A stretch of 6,382 nucleotides of DNA from Collinsella sp. (GTDB taxonomy: Bacteria > Actinomycetota > Coriobacteriia > Coriobacteriales > Coriobacteriaceae), in the NCBI GenBank assembly GCA_031295725.1, contig JAUMNV010000053.1, positions 1 through 6,382 of the forward strand, given 5' to 3'. The position numbers and the translations under genes are program-made. The notes beneath the pieces were generated by a model. That model searched no databases. It saw only the letters and a program-made list of their open reading frames with translations, and was not told the origin of the DNA. Each line of letters starts with the position of its first letter. Position 1 is the stretch's first letter. Shown in pieces: positions 4,016 to 6,382 of this stretch.

Positions 4016-5140
4016 CTACCTGGGCACGCGGTCCTGCCTTGCGGCAAACGGGGCGAGCACGGCGTGCGGCTCGCTTTGGTACCAGTAGGCGACGGTGGAG
4101 ATGTCGTCCTCGCGCTCGTAGAGCTTGATGTCGTCGTTGCCGAGGTCCTGGAACGTCACGCGCAGGTCCTCCTTGAACGAGATCGGGTCGGGAAGGTGCC
4201 ACCTGTAGAGGCCGTGCCTGGGCAGCGCGTCGTCGTTGGTCGCGAGCATCGGGTTCGGGTTCGGCTTGCCCGCGCTGAAGCGGTCGCGCGTGGCGTCGCG
4301 CGTCGAGCGGTACGGGTAGCCGGCGAACAGCGTGTTGAAGCACTGCGCCTCGGGCAGCGCGTGGGGCGGCCTGTCGAGGAAGGCCCAGGCACCGCCGAAG
4401 TAGTCCTCGGCTCCCGTCGAGGTGACCGTAGGGAACTCCTCGTCGCCGTCGAGGAAGAACTTCATCTCGCCCTCGCCCCACCAATAGCGCTCCAGGGCGC
4501 ACAGGGCCATGTAGGTGCCGACGTAGTAGCCCTTACCGCGCACGCCGTCGAGCACGGTGTAGTCGACGCCCCTGCGGGTGCTGCGCTCGTGGTTAAAACG
4601 GGCGTGGAAGTACATGGCGTCGTCCGGCACGTCGGTGAGCGCGTAGTTGAACGTGTAGAAGATGTACTTAATGAACCCGGGGTGCTCGCTCGTAAGCGTG
4701 ACCTTGGCGTGCTTCCTGAAAGGCATCTCGAAGTAGCAGTTCATGCCGCCCGTCGGGTTCACGCAGATGGGCATCGAGTTGACGATGGCGCGCTCACCGA
4801 AGCCGTTGCAGAAGAAGTCGCCGACAGGGCACTCGACCGAGGGGGTCTCCTCGTCGTCCCAGTAGAAGCGCAGTACGAGGTCGCGCATGACGAAGCTGCC
4901 GGCGGCGGTCTTGTCGGGGACGGTCATCCAGATGTGGCGGATGATGCCGGGGCCCTCGATGTCCGCGAGCGTGATGGTCTCGCCGGACTCAAGGGGCACG
5001 CAGCACGAGCCCTTGCGGCCGACGCCGAGGTGGCTGGCCGACATGGCGGCGCGGCCCTTCTCGCCCGTGATGTTCTCGGGGGTGATGGCGCGGCTTTCCT
5101 CACCGCCGTGCATCCACACGTCCTTAAGGAACTCTCTCAT
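4016..5140 (-). CDS. GH172 (DUF2961) glycoside hydrolase
   Basis: This complete 374-residue protein has no signal peptide or membrane segment, so it is probably cytosolic. Residues 22-88 include ENITGEKG, IEGPGIIRHIWMTV and the first jelly-roll strands. FYWDDEETPSVECPVGDFF (92-110) is the family's W-D-x-E-x-P-S-V-x-x-P-x-GDFF core. The segment GEGEMKFFLDGDEEFPTV followed by STGAEDYF (222-248) holds the expected catalytic carboxylates: Glu223 or Glu225 and Glu245. The spacing resembles the nucleophile and acid/base pair of characterised GH172 enzymes. Those hydrolyse alpha-D-fructofuranosides (difructose dianhydride I) or alpha-D-arabinofuranosides. ATG 5140 has AGAGGAGG 6 bases upstream, and this RBS overlaps the stop of the PTS IIA gene 12 bases before, so translation is probably coupled. 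With a PTS before and a fructokinase-type ROK after, an intracellular, possibly phosphorylated, fructose-containing disaccharide is the likely substrate (inference). Confidence 0.85.
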   Translation of the reverse strand: MREFLKDVWMHGGEESRAITPENITGEKGRAAMSASHLGVGRKGSCCVPLESGETITLADIEGPGIIRHIWMTVPDKTAAGSFVMRDLVLRFYWDDEETPSVECPVGDFFCNGFGERAIVNSMPICVNPTGGMNCYFEMPFRKHAKVTLTSEHPGFIKYIFYTFNYALTDVPDDAMYFHARFNHERSTRRGVDYTVLDGVRGKGYYVGTYMALCALERYWWGEGEMKFFLDGDEEFPTVTSTGAEDYFGGAWAFLDRPPHALPEAQCFNTLFAGYPYRSTRDATRDRFSAGKPNPNPMLATNDDALPRHGLYRWHLPDPISFKEDLRVTFQDLGNDDIKLYEREDDISTVAYWYQSEPHAVLAPFAARQDRVPR

Positions 5141-5152
5141 CGTCGACCTCCT

Positions 5153-5551
5153 CTATTCGTCGTCTTCGCACTCGGCGGAACTGGCACCGTTCACGTAGAC
5201 GATCTGCTGGCGCGCCTCGTCGACGAGGGCGTCGAAGTCGAGTTTCTCGTCGGGGCGCGCGAGCGCGACCGTCATGGCGAGCGGGAGGTTGACACCCGCG
5301 ATCACGTGGATCCGGTCGGAGGCGAAGCGGGAGAAGCGCTGGTTCACGCTGCCGCCGAGCGCGTCGGTGAGGACGACGACCTCGTCAGTGCCCGAAAGCG
5401 CCGCCTCGACCGCCGCGTCGAGCCCCTCGCCGTTGTCGTTCACGTAGGCGCACACGGCGTTGACGGCGTCGCTCTTACCCGTAAGGAACTCGAGGGTGTC
5501 CTTGAAGCCCTGGGCGAGAAGGGAATGGCTCGCCACAACTATCTTTCTCAT
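5153..5551 (-). CDS. PTS mannose/fructose/sorbose-class IIA component
   Basis: A single-domain 132-residue IIA subunit, close to the usual ~135-145 residues for stand-alone members. The opening MRKIVVASHSLLAQGFKDTL places the phosphorylated histidine at His9, which receives phosphate from HPr and passes it to IIB. VVVLTDALGGSVNQRF (57-73) is the family's T-D-hydrophobic-x-GGS-x-N signature, and VIAGVNLPLAMTV (82-95) is the G-x-N-hydrophobic-P segment. The IIB domain is not fused, so a separate IIB gene is expected upstream beyond the window. The tail is acidic (AECEDDE). Start ATG 5551 has only a weak GGTGA about 6 bases upstream, and the gene lies 26 bases after the IID stop. The specific sugar cannot be read from IIA. 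Confidence 0.9.
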   Translation of the reverse strand: MRKIVVASHSLLAQGFKDTLEFLTGKSDAVNAVCAYVNDNGEGLDAAVEAALSGTDEVVVLTDALGGSVNQRFSRFASDRIHVIAGVNLPLAMTVALARPDEKLDFDALVDEARQQIVYVNGASSAECEDDE

Positions 5552-5577
5552 TGATTCACCAATCTCTTGGGTCGAAG

Positions 5578-6382
5578 CTAGGCGAGGATGCCGGCGGCGG
5601 AGGCGACCATCGCGAGGACGATCACCACGAGGATGAGGGCCGTCATGCTCGCGTTCTTCTTGGTAAGAAGGTAATACGCGCTTCCCGTGATGGCGGCGGG
5701 GATCATGGCAGGCAGGATCTTGTCGAGCAGCGGCTGAATCTCCATCGAGACGTCGCCGAAGCTGAAGCTAATCGGGCAGGTGACGCCGATGACCGAGGCG
5801 ATGAGGCAGCCGACCACGGTGAGGCCGAGCACGGAGGCGGCGGCAGTGAGGTTGGGAAGCTTCTCGCTGAAGTCGGTGACGAGCTTCACACCCTGCTTGT
5901 AGCCGAACTCGAGGGCGTGCATGCGGACCCAGAAGATGGCCAGGATGAGCGCGAACCAGATGCCGGCTCCCACGGGGTTGCCCTCGATGGCCATGTAGGC
6001 GGTGATGGAGCCCATGATGGTCGGGATCATGGTCATGAGCAGGGAGTCGCCGACGCCGGCGAGCGGTCCCATGGTGCCGATCTTCAGGTCTTGGACGGCG
6101 TCCGCCGCCGCGAGGCCGTCACGCTCCTCCATGGCCACGCAGGCGCCGAGGATGATGGCGGCGAGCCAAGGCTGGGTGTTGTAGTAGCGGAAGTGGTTGT
6201 TGAGCGCTTGCTTATAGTCCTCGTCGTTCGTGTAGATCTTCCTCAGGATCGGCGAGAGGGCGTAGGCGACCGAGGCGCCCTGCTGGGTCTGGTAGTTGAA
6301 GGTGCACACGCTCATGAGCCAGCGCCAGTTCGCGTTGCGCAGGTCCTTCTTGGTGACCTTATAGCCGGAGGGCTTGCCCTCG
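5578..6382 (-). CDS. PTS mannose/fructose/sorbose-class IID component (5' end outside window)
   Basis: Membrane subunit that with IIC forms the translocation channel. Only 267-268 codons are visible. The frame is open to the window edge, and the ATG at 6315 is internal: the 22 codons before it read GYKVTKKDLRNANWRWL, the typical KLTKKDL...WR start region of IID proteins. Visible landmarks are FRYYNTQPWLAAIILGACVAMEE, then LKIGTMGPLAGVGDSLLMTMIPTI, the highly conserved MGPLAG-x-GDS signature. Hydrophobic stretches follow (GIWFALILAIFWV, VLGLTVVGCLIASVIG), then PAMIPAAITGSAYYLLTKK, and a C-terminal transmembrane helix TALILVVIVLAMVASAAGIL. Relatives are about 270-300 residues, so little is missing. 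It is the first visible gene of the operon; the promoter, and probably IIC and IIB, lie upstream. Confidence 0.92.
   Translation of the reverse strand, partial: EGKPSGYKVTKKDLRNANWRWLMSVCTFNYQTQQGASVAYALSPILRKIYTNDEDYKQALNNHFRYYNTQPWLAAIILGACVAMEERDGLAAADAVQDLKIGTMGPLAGVGDSLLMTMIPTIMGSITAYMAIEGNPVGAGIWFALILAIFWVRMHALEFGYKQGVKLVTDFSEKLPNLTAAASVLGLTVVGCLIASVIGVTCPISFSFGDVSMEIQPLLDKILPAMIPAAITGSAYYLLTKKNASMTALILVVIVLAMVASAAGILA

Noticed and set aside
3097..5554. Long plus-strand open frames (343 and 610 codons) opposite the sugar operon
   Set aside because: They are antisense shadows of high-GC genes: biased Arg/Ala/Val/His composition, no domain pattern, no RBS. The opposite strand has clear PTS IIA, GH172 and ROK motifs in the same bases.
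1..6382. CRISPR array, tRNA or rRNA genes
   Set aside because: No regularly spaced repeats and no cloverleaf or rRNA-like stretches were seen on either strand.

Overview
The window looks like a chromosomal segment of a high-GC, Gram-positive gut-type bacterium. My best guess is a coriobacterium (Collinsella, Olsenella or Atopobium-like), from the GC-rich codon use, strong AAGGAGG-type ribosome binding sites and a mannose-class PTS operon. The organism is inferred; no rRNA or other marker gene is present.

The left half (about 1-2940) is a plus-strand mosaic of gene remnants and a few intact genes. In order it holds: the stump of an excisionase-like helix-turn-helix gene; a compact promoter, two-hairpin RNA and terminator cassette (146-235); a DUF3800 gene that is frameshifted and cut off after about 70 residues; a cluster with lower-GC, Firmicutes-like character made of an intact class I SAM methyltransferase, a second methyltransferase cut off mid-domain, the hydrophobic tail of an unidentified membrane protein, and an intact leucine-carboxyl-methyltransferase-type (PPM1/LCM) gene; a short remnant resembling the start of a BAAT-family acyl-CoA thioesterase-like gene; a strong terminator; a group of hairpins and the first ~20 codons of an IS200-type transposase; and the last ~73 codons of a DegV-family protein. 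Each remnant ends abruptly inside a conserved domain, which suggests repeated insertion and deletion.

A perfect 21-bp inverted repeat (2970-3019) serves as a two-way terminator and separates the mosaic from the right half. The right half (3052-6382) is an intact minus-strand sugar operon. In transcription order it encodes a mannose/fructose/sorbose-class PTS IID subunit (its start lies beyond the window), a single-domain PTS IIA, a GH172 (DUF2961) glycoside hydrolase and a ROK-family fructokinase-type sugar kinase. IIC and IIB probably lie upstream, outside the window.

The likely logic of the operon is that the PTS imports and phosphorylates a disaccharide, the cytosolic GH172 enzyme splits it, and the ROK kinase phosphorylates the freed hexose. 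The characterised GH172 enzymes act on alpha-D-fructofuranosides (difructose dianhydride I) or alpha-D-arabinofuranosides. With a fructokinase-type ROK beside it, a fructose-containing substrate is the favoured guess.

The two most interesting items are the small structured RNA directly upstream of the DUF3800 remnant, which matches the known but unexplained pairing of structured RNAs with DUF3800 genes, and the PTS-GH172-fructokinase operon.
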